Part shown: in pieces, positions 26,226 to 36,973 of the stretch
Layout: every line of letters starts with the position of its first letter
How positions within the stretch are numbered: the first letter of the stretch is position 1
Origin: Malikia sp.
GTDB taxonomy: Bacteria > Pseudomonadota > Gammaproteobacteria > Burkholderiales > Burkholderiaceae_C
Assembly: GCF_028687635.1 (NCBI RefSeq)
Contig: NZ_JAQTZS010000001.1
Location: 1-64,000 of the forward strand
Length of the DNA stretch: 64,000 nucleotides
Reading direction: 5' to 3'
The notes under the pieces: model-generated
Database searches by the model: none
What the model was told of the DNA's origin: nothing
The model's input: only the letters and a program-made list of their open reading frames with translations
Made by a program: the position numbers and the translations under genes

Positions 26226-27047
26226 ATGGATCAGACCACGCCCGCCTCCAGCCCCATGGCCAACGCAGCCGACAAAGCCGCCTCCATCAGCGACGCTGGC
26301 CCAGCCGCGCCGACCACTGGAACGCCGGCCTTCAGCCCGCTGTATCAGCAGATCAAGGGGCTGATCCTGCAGAGCCTGCAAGCCGGTGAATGGAAACCAG
26401 GCGACCTGATCCCGAGCGAGCTGGAGCTGGCCGGACGCTTTCGCGTCAGCCAGGGCACGGTGCGCAAGGCCATCGACGAGCTCTCGGCCGACAACCTGCT
26501 GGTGCGGCGCCAGGGCAAGGGCACTTTCGTGGCGACCCACTCCGAACAGCAGGTGCAGTACCGCTTCCTGCGCCTCGAACCCGACAGCGGCAACCGCGCC
26601 AGCCAGGGACCGGCCGAGCGCCAGATACTCGACTGCCGCCGCCTGCGCGCGCCGGCCGAGGTCGCCCGCATGCTGGGCCTGCGCTCGGGCGAACCCGTGT
26701 TCGAAGTCCGGCGCGTGCTGTCCTTTCAGGGCGTGCCGACCATCCTGGAGGATCTCTGGCTGCCAGGCGACCCGTTCAAGGGCCTGAGCAGCGAGACCCT
26801 GGCCAACCACCAGGGCGCCATGTATGCCCTGTTCGAGAGCCAGTTCGGCGTGCGCATGGTGCGCGCCAATGAAAAACTCAAGGCCGTGGCGGCCGACGCC
26901 GAATCGGCCCAGACCCTGGGCGTGGCGCCGGGCTTTCCGCTGCTGAGCGTCGAGCGCGTGGCCTACACCTACAACGACACGCCGATGGAATACCGACGCG
27001 GCCTCTACCGCACCGACCACCACCACTACCACAACGAATTGAGCTGA
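26226..27047 (+). CDS. GntR-family transcriptional regulator with UTRA domain (HutC subfamily)
   Basis: A 273-residue repressor-type protein. After a disordered Ala/Pro-rich N-terminus (1-35) comes a winged helix (about 36-105: PLYQQIKGLI, IPSELELAGRFRVSQGTVRK, QGKGTFVA) and then a UTRA ligand-binding domain (about 120-265: PVFEVRRVLSFQGVPTILED, PLLSVERVAYTYNDTPMEYR). It stands between mdh and sdhCDAB, which suggests it adjusts TCA-cycle expression to a metabolite. ATG 26226 is chosen; 26214 is an alternative only four codons upstream. No ribosome-binding site is obvious. Confidence 0.92.
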   Translation: MDQTTPASSPMANAADKAASISDAGPAAPTTGTPAFSPLYQQIKGLILQSLQAGEWKPGDLIPSELELAGRFRVSQGTVRKAIDELSADNLLVRRQGKGTFVATHSEQQVQYRFLRLEPDSGNRASQGPAERQILDCRRLRAPAEVARMLGLRSGEPVFEVRRVLSFQGVPTILEDLWLPGDPFKGLSSETLANHQGAMYALFESQFGVRMVRANEKLKAVAADAESAQTLGVAPGFPLLSVERVAYTYNDTPMEYRRGLYRTDHHHYHNELS

Positions 27048-27193
27048 CTCGATTCCAGATTCCCATTGCCCCACCCTTGTAAGACTAGCGTTTACTGCGT
27101 TGCAATAGAATCCCGAGGTTTTCATCAACTGCGTATCCCGCCGGGTTACCTGCGGCTTACCTATCCGTCCTCAAGCCAAAAGAAAGTCCATCC

Positions 27194-27625
27194 ATGACAG
27201 AGCTGAGCAAAAAGCGGCCCGAGTTCCGCAATATCAACGCCCTTCAGGATCTGCCGACCTACCGCCTGCCGCCGGCGGGCTGGGTCTCGATCCTGCACCG
27301 TATCAGCGGTCTGCTGATGTTCCTGCTGCTGCCATTCGTGGTGTGGCTGCTGGACGTCTCGCTGACGTCGGAGCTGTCCTACGAGCGCTTCACCTCGGCC
27401 TTTGGCGAGGGCATCGGATTCGTGCCGGGGATCCTGGTCAAGCTGGTGGTGCTGGCACTGATCTGGGGCTACCTGCACCACTTCATCGCGGGCGTGCGTC
27501 ACATCTACATGGACATGACGCACTCGGTCACCAAGGAATTCGGCAAGTCGTCGGCGCTGGCAACCCTGGTGCTGAGCCTGGGCCTGACCGTGGTGCTGGG
27601 CGCCAAGCTGTTCGGTCTGTACTGA
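27194..27625 (+). CDS. sdhC: Succinate dehydrogenase cytochrome b556 subunit SdhC
   Basis: A 143-residue membrane anchor with three transmembrane helices (about 35-55, 80-102 and 120-142). The conserved SILHRISGLLMFLLLP segment carries the Ser and Arg of the quinone site. LHHFIAGVRHIYMD contains the expected haem-ligand His. First gene of sdhCDAB. Confidence 0.96.
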   Translation: MTELSKKRPEFRNINALQDLPTYRLPPAGWVSILHRISGLLMFLLLPFVVWLLDVSLTSELSYERFTSAFGEGIGFVPGILVKLVVLALIWGYLHHFIAGVRHIYMDMTHSVTKEFGKSSALATLVLSLGLTVVLGAKLFGLY

Positions 27626-27688
27626 TTACCCATTGACCTGATGGGACAGCCCTTGAGCGCTGCCCCTCACTGGAAGGAGAACTGATTC

Positions 27689-28054
27689 ATGTCCGTCAAT
27701 TACGGTTCCAAGCGCGTCGTCACCGGCGCCCACTACGGTCTGCGCGACTGGCTGGTCCAGCGCGTGACCGCCACGCTGATGGCCCTGTTCACCGTGGTGC
27801 TGCTGGCACAGGTGATCTTCAGCAGCGGCCCGATCGGCTACGAAACCTGGGCCGGCATCTTCGCGGCGCAGTGGATGAAATTCCTGACCTTCGGCGTGGT
27901 CCTGGCGCTGCACTGGCACGCCTGGATCGGCGTGCGCGACATCTGGATGGACTACGTCAAGCCGGTAGGCCTGCGCCTGGCGCTGCACGTCTTCACCCTC
28001 GTCTGGCTGGTCGGCTGCGCCGGCTGGGCCTACTCTGTTCTCTGGAAGCTCTGA
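27689..28054 (+). CDS. sdhD: Succinate dehydrogenase membrane anchor SdhD
   Basis: A 121-residue membrane anchor with three predicted helices. RDWLVQRVTATLMALF begins the first, HWHAWIGVRDIWMDYV carries the haem/quinone residues, and the C-terminus is an apolar helix ending YSVLWKL. GGAGA-type purine-rich sequence (AAGGAGAA) lies 8 nt before the ATG. Follows sdhC by 63 nt. Confidence 0.95.
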   Translation: MSVNYGSKRVVTGAHYGLRDWLVQRVTATLMALFTVVLLAQVIFSSGPIGYETWAGIFAAQWMKFLTFGVVLALHWHAWIGVRDIWMDYVKPVGLRLALHVFTLVWLVGCAGWAYSVLWKL

Positions 28055-28060
28055 TAAGCC

Positions 28061-29866
28061 ATGACCGCAACCGCAAACCTCCCCAAGCGCAAATTCGACG
28101 TCGTCATCGTCGGAGCCGGCGGCTCCGGCATGCGCGCCTCGCTGCAGCTCGCCCTGGCCGGCCTGAAGGTCGGCGTCCTGTCCAAGGTGTTCCCGACCCG
28201 CTCGCACACGGTGGCGGCACAGGGCGGCGTGTCCGCCTCGCTGGGCAACATGTCCGAAGACAACTGGCACTATCACTTCTACGACACCATCAAGGGCTCG
28301 GACTGGCTGGGTGACCAGGACGCGATCGAGTTCATGTGCCGCGAAGCGCCCAAGGTCGTCTACGAGCTTGAGCATTTCGGCATGCCGTTCGACCGCAACC
28401 CGGACGGCACCATCTACCAGCGTCCGTTCGGCGGCCACACCGCCAACTACGGCGAGAAGCCGGTGCAGCGCGCCTGCGCCGCGGCCGACCGCACCGGCCA
28501 CGCCATGCTGCACACCCTGTACCAGCAGAACGTCTCGGCGCGCACCACCTTCTTCGTCGAGTGGATGGCGCTGGACCTGATCCGCGACGCCTCGGGCGAC
28601 GTGCTGGGCGTGACCGCGCTCGAGATGGAAACGGGCGAGACCTACATCCTCGAAGCCAAGACCACGCTGCTGGCCACCGGCGGCGCCGGTCGCATCTTCG
28701 CGGCCTCGACCAACGCCTTCATCAACACCGGCGACGGCCTGGGCATGGCCGCGCGCGCCGGTATCCCGCTGCAGGACATGGAGTTCTGGCAGTTCCACCC
28801 GACCGGCGTGGCCGGCGCGGGCGTGCTGCTGACCGAAGGCTGCCGTGGCGAAGGCGCGATCCTGCTCAACAGCAACGGCGAGCGTTTCATGGAGCGCTAC
28901 GCGCCGACCCTGAAGGACCTGGCACCGCGCGACTTCGTCTCGCGCTGCATGGACCAGGAGATCAAGGAAGGTCGTGGCTGCGGTCCGAACAAGGACTACG
29001 TGATGCTCAAGCTCAGCCACCTGGGCGCCGAGACCATCCACAAGCGCCTGCCCTCGGTCTACGAGATCGGCGTCAACTTCGCCAACGTCGACATCACCAA
29101 GGAAGACATTCCGGTGGTGCCGACCATCCACTACCAGATGGGTGGCATCCCGACCAACATCAACGGCCAGGTCGTCACCCCTGACGGCAACGGCGGTCAA
29201 CGCATCATCAACGGTCTGTACGCGGTGGGCGAATGCGCCTGCGTGTCGGTGCACGGCGCCAACCGCCTGGGCACCAACTCGCTGCTCGACCTGCTGGTGT
29301 TCGGCCGCGCGGCCGGCAACCACATCGTGGCGAACTTCGACGCCAAGGCCGAGTACAAGCCGCTGCCGGCCGATGCCGCCGACAAGACGCTGGCCCGCCT
29401 GGCTCGCCTGGACGCCAGCCGCGAGGGCGAATACGCCCAGGACGTGGCCAACGACCTGCGCGCGACCATGCAGCAGCACGCCGGCGTCTTCCGCACCCAG
29501 GCCAGCATGGACGAGGGCGTCAGGAAGATCAACGCGATGCGCGCCCGCGTGGCCAACATCACGCTCAAGGACAAGTCCAAGGTCTTCAACACCGCGCGCA
29601 TCGAGGCGCTGGAAGTCGACAACCTGATCGAAGCCGCGCAGGCGACGATGACCTCGGCCGCCGCCCGCCACGAATGCCGCGGCGCGCACACCGTCAACGA
29701 CTACGAGCGTGGTGCCGACGACGCCGAATTCCCGCTGGGCCGCAACGACAAGGAGTGGATGAAGCACACCTTGTGGTGGAGCGAGACCAACAGCCTGACC
29801 TACAAACCGGTCAACCTCAAGCCGCTGACGGTGGAATCCGTTCCCCCGAAGGTCCGTACCTTCTAA
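28061..29866 (+). CDS. sdhA: Succinate dehydrogenase flavoprotein subunit SdhA
   Basis: A 601-residue catalytic subunit oxidising succinate to fumarate. The FAD-binding motif is GAGGSGMRAS (18-27). The covalent FAD His is H49 in SHTVAAQGG. Substrate-site regions are FHPTGVAGAGVL and the REDFVSRCMD-like stretch (here RDFVSRCMD). The C-terminal domain ends LKPLTVESVPPKVRTF. Six nt separate it from sdhD. Confidence 0.98.
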   Translation: MTATANLPKRKFDVVIVGAGGSGMRASLQLALAGLKVGVLSKVFPTRSHTVAAQGGVSASLGNMSEDNWHYHFYDTIKGSDWLGDQDAIEFMCREAPKVVYELEHFGMPFDRNPDGTIYQRPFGGHTANYGEKPVQRACAAADRTGHAMLHTLYQQNVSARTTFFVEWMALDLIRDASGDVLGVTALEMETGETYILEAKTTLLATGGAGRIFAASTNAFINTGDGLGMAARAGIPLQDMEFWQFHPTGVAGAGVLLTEGCRGEGAILLNSNGERFMERYAPTLKDLAPRDFVSRCMDQEIKEGRGCGPNKDYVMLKLSHLGAETIHKRLPSVYEIGVNFANVDITKEDIPVVPTIHYQMGGIPTNINGQVVTPDGNGGQRIINGLYAVGECACVSVHGANRLGTNSLLDLLVFGRAAGNHIVANFDAKAEYKPLPADAADKTLARLARLDASREGEYAQDVANDLRATMQQHAGVFRTQASMDEGVRKINAMRARVANITLKDKSKVFNTARIEALEVDNLIEAAQATMTSAAARHECRGAHTVNDYERGADDAEFPLGRNDKEWMKHTLWWSETNSLTYKPVNLKPLTVESVPPKVRTF

Positions 29867-29885
29867 GCGAGCACCGGAGCAAAAA

Positions 29886-30590
29886 ATGGCAAAACGCACT
29901 TTCAAGATCTACCGCTACGACCCCGAGAAGGACGCCAAGCCCTACATGCAGACCATCGAGGTCGAGCTCGACGGGCATGAGCGCATGCTGCTCGACGCGC
30001 TGATGAAGCTGAAGGCGGTCGACCCGTCGATCTCCTTCCGCCGCAGCTGCCGCGAAGGCGTGTGCGGCTCGGACGCGATGAACATCAACGGCAAGAACGG
30101 CCTGGCCTGCCTGACCAACATGAACACGCTGCCAGGCGTGATCACCCTCAAGCCCCTGCCGGGCCTGCCAGTGATCCGCGACCTGATCGTGGACATGACG
30201 CTGTTCTTCAAGCAGTACCACTCGATCAAGCCCTACCTGATCAGCCACGTGCCGGCACCGCAAAAGGAGCGCCTGCAGAGCCCCGAGGAGCGCGAAGAGC
30301 TCAACGGCCTCTACGAGTGCATCCTGTGCGCGAGCTGCTCGACCAGCTGCCCGAGCTTCTGGTGGAACCCCGACAAGTTCGTCGGTCCCGCCGGCCTGCT
30401 GCAGGCCTACCGCTTCATCGCCGACAGCCGCGATGACGCCACCGCCGAGCGCCTCGACAACCTCGAGGATCCCTACCGTCTGTTCCGCTGCCACACCATC
30501 ATGAACTGTGTGGATGTCTGCCCCAAGAGCCTGAACCCCACCAAGGCCATCGGCAAGATCAAGGAACTGATGGTCCGGCGCGCCATCTGA
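29886..30590 (+). CDS. sdhB: Succinate dehydrogenase iron-sulfur subunit SdhB
   Basis: A 234-residue electron-transfer subunit. The [2Fe-2S] cysteines are in CREGVCGSD and GLACLT. The C-terminal ferredoxin-like domain has CILCASCSTSCPSFW and CHTIMNCVDVCPKSLNP for the [4Fe-4S] and [3Fe-4S] clusters. Length is standard. Confidence 0.98.
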   Translation: MAKRTFKIYRYDPEKDAKPYMQTIEVELDGHERMLLDALMKLKAVDPSISFRRSCREGVCGSDAMNINGKNGLACLTNMNTLPGVITLKPLPGLPVIRDLIVDMTLFFKQYHSIKPYLISHVPAPQKERLQSPEEREELNGLYECILCASCSTSCPSFWWNPDKFVGPAGLLQAYRFIADSRDDATAERLDNLEDPYRLFRCHTIMNCVDVCPKSLNPTKAIGKIKELMVRRAI

Positions 30591-30611
30591 CGCCCAAACC
30601 ACGCACGAACC

Positions 30612-30884
30612 ATGAACGACACCGACCTGCTGGACGAACGTGCCCTGAGCAAACTGCGCTGGCGCTGCCGGCGCGGACTGCTCGAGAACGACCTGTTCAT
30701 CGAACGTTTCTTCGCTGAGCACGAATCTTGCATCACGGTGCGTCAGGCTCGTGCGATGACCGCACTGATGGACCTGTCGGATAACGACCTGCTCGATCTG
30801 CTGCTGCAGCGCAAAGAGCCGGAAGGCGATCTCGCCTCTGAAGAAGTCGTCGAACTGCTGGGTGTCTTGCGCACCCGGCATTGA
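30612..30884 (+). CDS. sdhE: Succinate dehydrogenase flavinylation factor SdhE (CptB/Sdh5 family)
   Basis: A 90-residue small helical protein that promotes covalent attachment of FAD to SdhA. The conserved WRCRRGLLENDL corresponds to the RGxxE motif of the family, with RRGLLENDLF here. A second helix pair contains LMDLSDNDLLDLLL. It is the fifth gene of the sdh operon, 21 nt after sdhB. Confidence 0.93.
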   Translation: MNDTDLLDERALSKLRWRCRRGLLENDLFIERFFAEHESCITVRQARAMTALMDLSDNDLLDLLLQRKEPEGDLASEEVVELLGVLRTRH

Positions 30885-30924
30885 ACGCTGAGCCCCAACC
30901 TCACCAGTGCCCCTAGGAGAAGTT

Positions 30925-32235
<1,311 letters not shown>

Positions 32236-32266
32236 TGCGCCGTCCTGCCTGAACGCATCCGCGATC

Positions 32267-32294
32267 AAAAGCCCGCCCCGTGCGGGCTTTTTTG
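32267..32294 (+). terminator. Terminator of the sdh-gltA transcript
   Basis: AAAAGCCCGC (32267-32276) and GCGGGCTTTT (32282-32291) form a strong stem with a 5-nt loop, followed by TTTG. Confidence 0.88.
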
Positions 32295-32359
32295 TTCCGG
32301 TCCGGCCACTGGGCCTAAAATCTGAAGTTTGGCCACAACGAGTCACGAGAGATTCACGC

Positions 32360-33781
32360 ATGGGACGCACCCTTTACGACAAGATCTGGGACGAGCATGT
32401 CGTCCACGTCGAGGAAGACGGCACCGCGGTGCTGTACATCGACCGCCACCTGGTTCATGAAGTGACGAGCCCGCAGGCCTTCGAGGGCCTGCGCGAGACC
32501 GGGCGCAAGCTCTGGCGCGTCAGCTCGGTCGTGGCCACCGCCGACCACAACACGCCGACCACCGGCTGGGAGCTCGGCTATGACGGCATCGCCGACCCGA
32601 TCAGCAAGGAACAGATCACCACGCTGAACAGCAACATCGCGGAATTCGGCTCGGCGGCCTTCTTCCCCTTCATGTCGCAGCGTCAGGGCATCGTGCATGT
32701 GGTCGGCCCCGAGAACGGCGCCACCCTGCCCGGCATGACCGTGGTCTGCGGCGACAGCCACACCTCCACCCACGGCGCCTTCGGCGCGCTGGCGCATGGC
32801 ATCGGCACCTCCGAGGTCGAGCATGTGATGGCGACCCAGACCCTGCTGGCCAAGAAGGCCAGGAACATGCTGGTCAAGGTCGAGGGCGACTGCGCCCCCG
32901 GCGTCGGCGCCAAGGACATCGTGCTGGCCATCATCGGCCGCATCGGCACCGCTGGCGGCACCGGCTACACGATCGAGTTCGGCGGCAGCGCGATCCGCGC
33001 CCTGTCGATGGAAGGCCGCATGACGGTCTGCAACATGGCGATCGAGGCCGGCGCGCGCGCGGGTCTGGTCGCCGTCGACGACAAGACCATCGAATACGTC
33101 AAGGGCCGCCCGCTGGCACCGACCGGGCCTGAGTGGGAGGCCGCCGTCGCCTACTGGCAGACCCTGCACTCCGATGCCGACGCGGTGTTCGACACCGTGG
33201 TCGAGCTCGACGCGACGCGGATCCAGCCGCAGCTCACCTGGGGCACCTCGCCCGAAATGGTGCTGCCGATCACCGCTTTGGTGCCGAATCCGGCCGATGA
33301 GCAGGATCCGAACAAGCGTGGTGCGATCGAGCGCGCGCTGGCCTACATGGATCTCAAGCCTGGCCAGCCGCTGGCCCAGATCCCGGTCGACAAGGTCTTC
33401 ATCGGCTCCTGCACCAACAGCCGGATCGAGGACATGCGCGAAGCCGCCGCCCTGGTGCAGAAGCTGGGCCGCAAGGTCGCCGCCAACGTCAAGCAGGCGC
33501 TGGTGGTGCCCGGCTCGGGCCTGGTCAAGGCGCAGGCCGAGGCCGAGGGCCTGGACCAGATCTTCAAGGCCGCCGGTTTCGAGTGGCGCGAACCGGGCTG
33601 CTCGATGTGCCTGGCCATGAACGCCGACCGGCTGGAGCCAGGCGAGCGCTGCGCCTCGACCAGCAACCGCAACTTCGAAGGTCGACAGGGCGCGGGTGGC
33701 CGCACCCACCTGGTCAGCCCCGCGATGGCAGCCGCCGCCGCGATCGAAGGCCATTTCGTCGACATCCGCCAATTCGCCTGA
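32360..33781 (+). CDS. leuC: 3-isopropylmalate dehydratase large subunit LeuC
   Basis: A 473-residue [4Fe-4S] isomerase of leucine synthesis. Motifs are [12 protein letters not shown], the cluster-ligand [11 protein letters not shown], and [29 protein letters not shown] near the C-terminus is typical. First gene of leuCDB-asd; unlike some Comamonadaceae there is no entericidin-like gene between leuC and leuD. Confidence 0.97.
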   Translation: MGRTLYDKIWDEHVVHVEEDGTAVLYIDRHLVHEVTSPQAFEGLRETGRKLWRVSSVVATADHNTPTTGWELGYDGIADPISKEQITTLNSNIAEFGSAAFFPFMSQRQGIVHVVGPENGATLPGMTVVCGDSHTSTHGAFGALAHGIGTSEVEHVMATQTLLAKKARNMLVKVEGDCAPGVGAKDIVLAIIGRIGTAGGTGYTIEFGGSAIRALSMEGRMTVCNMAIEAGARAGLVAVDDKTIEYVKGRPLAPTGPEWEAAVAYWQTLHSDADAVFDTVVELDATRIQPQLTWGTSPEMVLPITALVPNPADEQDPNKRGAIERALAYMDLKPGQPLAQIPVDKVFIGSCTNSRIEDMREAAALVQKLGRKVAANVKQALVVPGSGLVKAQAEAEGLDQIFKAAGFEWREPGCSMCLAMNADRLEPGERCASTSNRNFEGRQGAGGRTHLVSPAMAAAAAIEGHFVDIRQFA

Positions 33782-33801
33782 CCTCGCGCAGGAGTCCGAC
33801 C

Positions 33802-34452
33802 ATGAAGCAATTCACCCTCCTCAAGGGGCTCGTCGCCCCGATGGACCGCGAGAACGTCGACACCGACGCGATCATCCCGAAGCAGTTCCTGAAGTCGATC
33901 CGCAAGACCGGCTTCGGCCCCAACCTGTTCGACGAATGGCGCTACCTGGACGCGGGCTACCCCGGCCAGGACCCGGCCAGCCGCCAGCCGAACCCGGACT
34001 TCGTGCTGAACCAGCCGCGCTACGCGGGCGCCTCGGTGCTGCTGGCACGCAAGAACTTCGGCTGCGGCTCCTCGCGCGAGCATGCGCCCTGGGCGATCGA
34101 CCAGTACGGCTTCCGTGCCGTCATCGCGCCGAGCTTCGCCGACATCTTCTTCAACAACTGCTTCAAGAACGGCCTGCTGCCTATTCAGCTGCCCGAGGCC
34201 ACCGTGGCGCAGCTGTTCGACGAGGTCGCCGCCAACCCGGGCTACCAGCTGACGATCGACCTGGAGCGCCAGCTCATCGTCAAGCCCGACGGCAGCGAGA
34301 TCGCCTTCGAGGTGCAGGCCTTCCGCAAGTACTGCCTGCTCAACGGCCTGGACGACATCGGACTGACCCTGCGCCACGCGGACAAGATCAAGGCCTTCGA
34401 GGCCTCCCGCCTGCAGGCCAAGCCCTGGCTGGCCCACACCATGCAGGGCTGA
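33802..34452 (+). CDS. leuD: 3-isopropylmalate dehydratase small subunit LeuD
   Basis: A 216-residue swivel subunit. [14 protein letters not shown] near residue 20, and [17 protein letters not shown] with the substrate-binding serines, identify the family. GCAGGAG precedes the ATG. Twenty nt after leuC. Confidence 0.97.
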   Translation: MKQFTLLKGLVAPMDRENVDTDAIIPKQFLKSIRKTGFGPNLFDEWRYLDAGYPGQDPASRQPNPDFVLNQPRYAGASVLLARKNFGCGSSREHAPWAIDQYGFRAVIAPSFADIFFNNCFKNGLLPIQLPEATVAQLFDEVAANPGYQLTIDLERQLIVKPDGSEIAFEVQAFRKYCLLNGLDDIGLTLRHADKIKAFEASRLQAKPWLAHTMQG

Positions 34453-34509
34453 GCCCGGCCTACCTAGACATGCAGCCGCGCCAAGCGGCTGCCCCGACAC
34501 GGAAATCCC

Positions 34510-35598
34510 ATGAAAATCGCAGTTCTTCCCGGTGACGGCATCGGCACCGAAATCGTCGCCGAAGCGGTCAAGGTCCTGAATGTCCTCGGCCTCGACCTCC
34601 AGCTGGAGCAGGCCCTGGTCGGCGGCGCCGCCTACGAGGCGCACGGCCACCCGCTGCCCGAGTCCACGCTGAAGCTGGCACAGGAGTCGGACGCCATCCT
34701 GTTCGGCGCCGTCGGCGACTGGAAATATGACAAGCTGGATCGCCCGCTGCGCCCCGAGCAGGCCATCCTGGGCCTGCGCAAGCAGCTGGGCCTGTTCGCC
34801 AACTTCCGCCCGGCGATCTGCTACGAGCAGCTGGTCGACGCATCGAGCCTCAAGCCCGAGCTGATCGCGGGTCTGGACATCCTGATCATCCGCGAGCTGA
34901 CCGGCGACATCTACTTCGGCCAGCCGCGCGGGCGCCGCATCGCGACCGACGGCCATTTCCCCGGTGCCGAGGAAGCCTTCGACACCATGCGCTACTCCAA
35001 GCCGGAGATCGAGCGCATCGCGCACGTCGCCTTCCAGGCCGCGCGCAAGCGCAGCAAGAAGGTCACCTCGGTCGACAAGGCCAACGTGCTCGAAACCTTC
35101 CAGTTCTGGAAGGATGTCATGATCGAGGTCTCCAAGGAGTACCCGGACGTCGCGCTCGAACACATGTATGTCGACAACGCCGCGATGCAGCTGGTCAAGA
35201 AGCCCAAGGCCTTCGACGTGCTGGTCACCGGCAACATGTTCGGCGACATCCTGAGCGACGAGGCCTCCATGCTGACCGGCTCGATCGGCATGCTGCCGTC
35301 GGCTTCGCTGAACGCCAAGGGCCAGGGCCTGTACGAGCCCAGCCACGGCAGCGCGCCCGACATCGCGGGCCAGGGCATCGCCAACCCGCTGGCTACAATC
35401 CTGTCTGCCGCCATGATGTTGCGTTTCTCCCTCAACCAGCCCGAAGCGGCCGATCGCATAGAAGCGGCGGTCAAGGATGTGCTGGCCGCGGGTTACCGCA
35501 CGGCCGACATCTGGTCGGAAGGCACCAAGAAGGTGAGCACGAGCGAAATGGGCGACGCGGTGGTGGCTGCCATCACCAAGACCACCATTAAGGGCTGA
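34510..35598 (+). CDS. leuB: 3-isopropylmalate dehydrogenase
   Basis: A 362-residue NAD-dependent oxidative decarboxylase of leucine synthesis. [16 protein letters not shown], the substrate-binding [10 protein letters not shown], and [15 protein letters not shown] (adenine pocket) are all present. Length is standard. Confidence 0.97.
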   Translation: MKIAVLPGDGIGTEIVAEAVKVLNVLGLDLQLEQALVGGAAYEAHGHPLPESTLKLAQESDAILFGAVGDWKYDKLDRPLRPEQAILGLRKQLGLFANFRPAICYEQLVDASSLKPELIAGLDILIIRELTGDIYFGQPRGRRIATDGHFPGAEEAFDTMRYSKPEIERIAHVAFQAARKRSKKVTSVDKANVLETFQFWKDVMIEVSKEYPDVALEHMYVDNAAMQLVKKPKAFDVLVTGNMFGDILSDEASMLTGSIGMLPSASLNAKGQGLYEPSHGSAPDIAGQGIANPLATILSAAMMLRFSLNQPEAADRIEAAVKDVLAAGYRTADIWSEGTKKVSTSEMGDAVVAAITKTTIKG

Positions 35599-35695
35599 TT
35601 CAGCTCCGGTTCGTCGCGCCCCCACCCGGCCAGACGAGCCGGGCAAAACCAAACGGGGCTCAGGCCCCATCTTTTGTAACTTGAAAGGGTTTGCG

Positions 35696-36814
35696 ATGAG
35701 CAAAGTGGGCAATCTGGTCGGCCTGGTGGGCTGGCGCGGCATGGTGGGTTCGGTCCTGATGGACCGCATGGTGGCCGAGGGCGACTTCGACCACATCGAA
35801 CCGATCTTCTTCTCGACCTCGAACGCCGGCGGCAAGGCCCCGGCGCAGGCCAAGCAGCACACCCAGCTGCAGGACGCCAACGACATCGCGGCGCTGAGCC
35901 AGTGCGACATCGTCATCACCTGCCAGGGCGGCGACTACACCAAGGAAGTGTTCCCCAAGCTGCGCGCGGCCGGCTGGCAGGGCCACTGGATCGACGCGGC
36001 TTCGTCGCTGCGGATGGAATCCGACGCGGTGATCGTGCTCGACCCGGTCAACGACGAGCTGATCAAGCAATCGCTGGCCAATGGCGGCAAGAACTGGATC
36101 GGCGGCAACTGCACCAACTCCATCCTGCTGATGGGCCTGGGTGGTCTGTTCAAGGCCGGTCTGGTCGAATGGGTCAGCTCGATGACCTACCAGGCGGCTT
36201 CGGGCGGCGGAGCCAACCACATGCGCGAGCTGCTCAAGGGCATGGGCGTGGTCCACGCGGCCGTGGCCGACGAGCTGGCGACTCCGGCATCGGCCATCCT
36301 CGAGATCGACCGCAAGGTCGCCAAGACCATCCGCGAGGACGTGCCGACCGAGTTCTTCGGCGCCCCGCTGGCCGGCGGCCTGATCCCCTGGATCGACGTG
36401 CAGCTGCCCAACGGCCAGTCCAAGGAAGAGTGGAAGGGCCAGGCCGAGGTCAACAAGATCCTCGGCACCGAAGCCACCATTCCCGTGGACGGCCTGTGCG
36501 TGCGCATCGGCGCGATGCGCTGCCACAGCCTGGCGCTGACCTTGAAGCTCAAGAAGGACTTGCCGCTGGCAGAGATCGAGGCCATCATCCAGGGCGGCAA
36601 CCCCTGGGTCAAGTTCGTCGAGAACGAGCGCGCCATCACCGTCAAGGAACTGACCCCGGCCGCCATCACCGGCGGGCTGGAAGTGGGCGTCGGCCGCGTG
36701 CGCAAGCTCAACATGGGTCCCGAGTACCTGTCGGCCTTCGTGATCGGCGACCAGCTGCTCTGGGGCGCTGCCGAGCCGCTGCGCCGCATGCTGCGCATCC
36801 TGCTGGCCGCCTGA
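35696..36814 (+). CDS. asd: Aspartate-semialdehyde dehydrogenase
   Basis: A 372-residue enzyme committing aspartate to lysine, threonine and methionine. The N-terminal NADP motif is [13 protein letters not shown]. The active-site Cys139 is in GGNCTNS. The His and Arg are in RIGAMRCHS, and [11 protein letters not shown] is conserved. AAAGGG lies 8 nt before ATG 35696. This is the Gram-negative type with the longer insert. Confidence 0.97.
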   Translation: MSKVGNLVGLVGWRGMVGSVLMDRMVAEGDFDHIEPIFFSTSNAGGKAPAQAKQHTQLQDANDIAALSQCDIVITCQGGDYTKEVFPKLRAAGWQGHWIDAASSLRMESDAVIVLDPVNDELIKQSLANGGKNWIGGNCTNSILLMGLGGLFKAGLVEWVSSMTYQAASGGGANHMRELLKGMGVVHAAVADELATPASAILEIDRKVAKTIREDVPTEFFGAPLAGGLIPWIDVQLPNGQSKEEWKGQAEVNKILGTEATIPVDGLCVRIGAMRCHSLALTLKLKKDLPLAEIEAIIQGGNPWVKFVENERAITVKELTPAAITGGLEVGVGRVRKLNMGPEYLSAFVIGDQLLWGAAEPLRRMLRILLAA

Positions 36815-36914
36815 GGCGGACCACAACACTGGCGGCCCGCACGGCCGCCCGCGGCCTCCCGGCTTTCCCCAGCCAGGGAGGTCGTATCATTTCAGCATGG
36901 GACCTGACCATGCC

Positions 36915-36943
36915 TTGTCACGGACGGATCTTGCTGCTATGGT
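36915..36943 (+). promoter_or_regulatory. Candidate sigma-70 promoter upstream of fimV
   Basis: TTGTCA (36915-36920) and TATGGT (36938-36943) are separated by 17 nt, 30 nt before the fimV GTG. It could drive the fimV-truA-iscB-trpF-trpB-trpA-accD series. Confidence 0.5.
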
Positions 36944-36973
36944 AATTTCAGCCCTACCTGCATCGAGGTCAAC

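Noticed and set aside
27626-29905. 759-codon open frame antisense to sdhA and sdhD
   Set aside because: Shadow of sdhDA; the plus-strand genes have all expected motifs.
33343-35919. 858-codon open frame antisense to leuC-leuD-leuB
   Set aside because: It spans three well-supported genes and their gaps on the other strand, which is typical of G+C-rich antisense frames.
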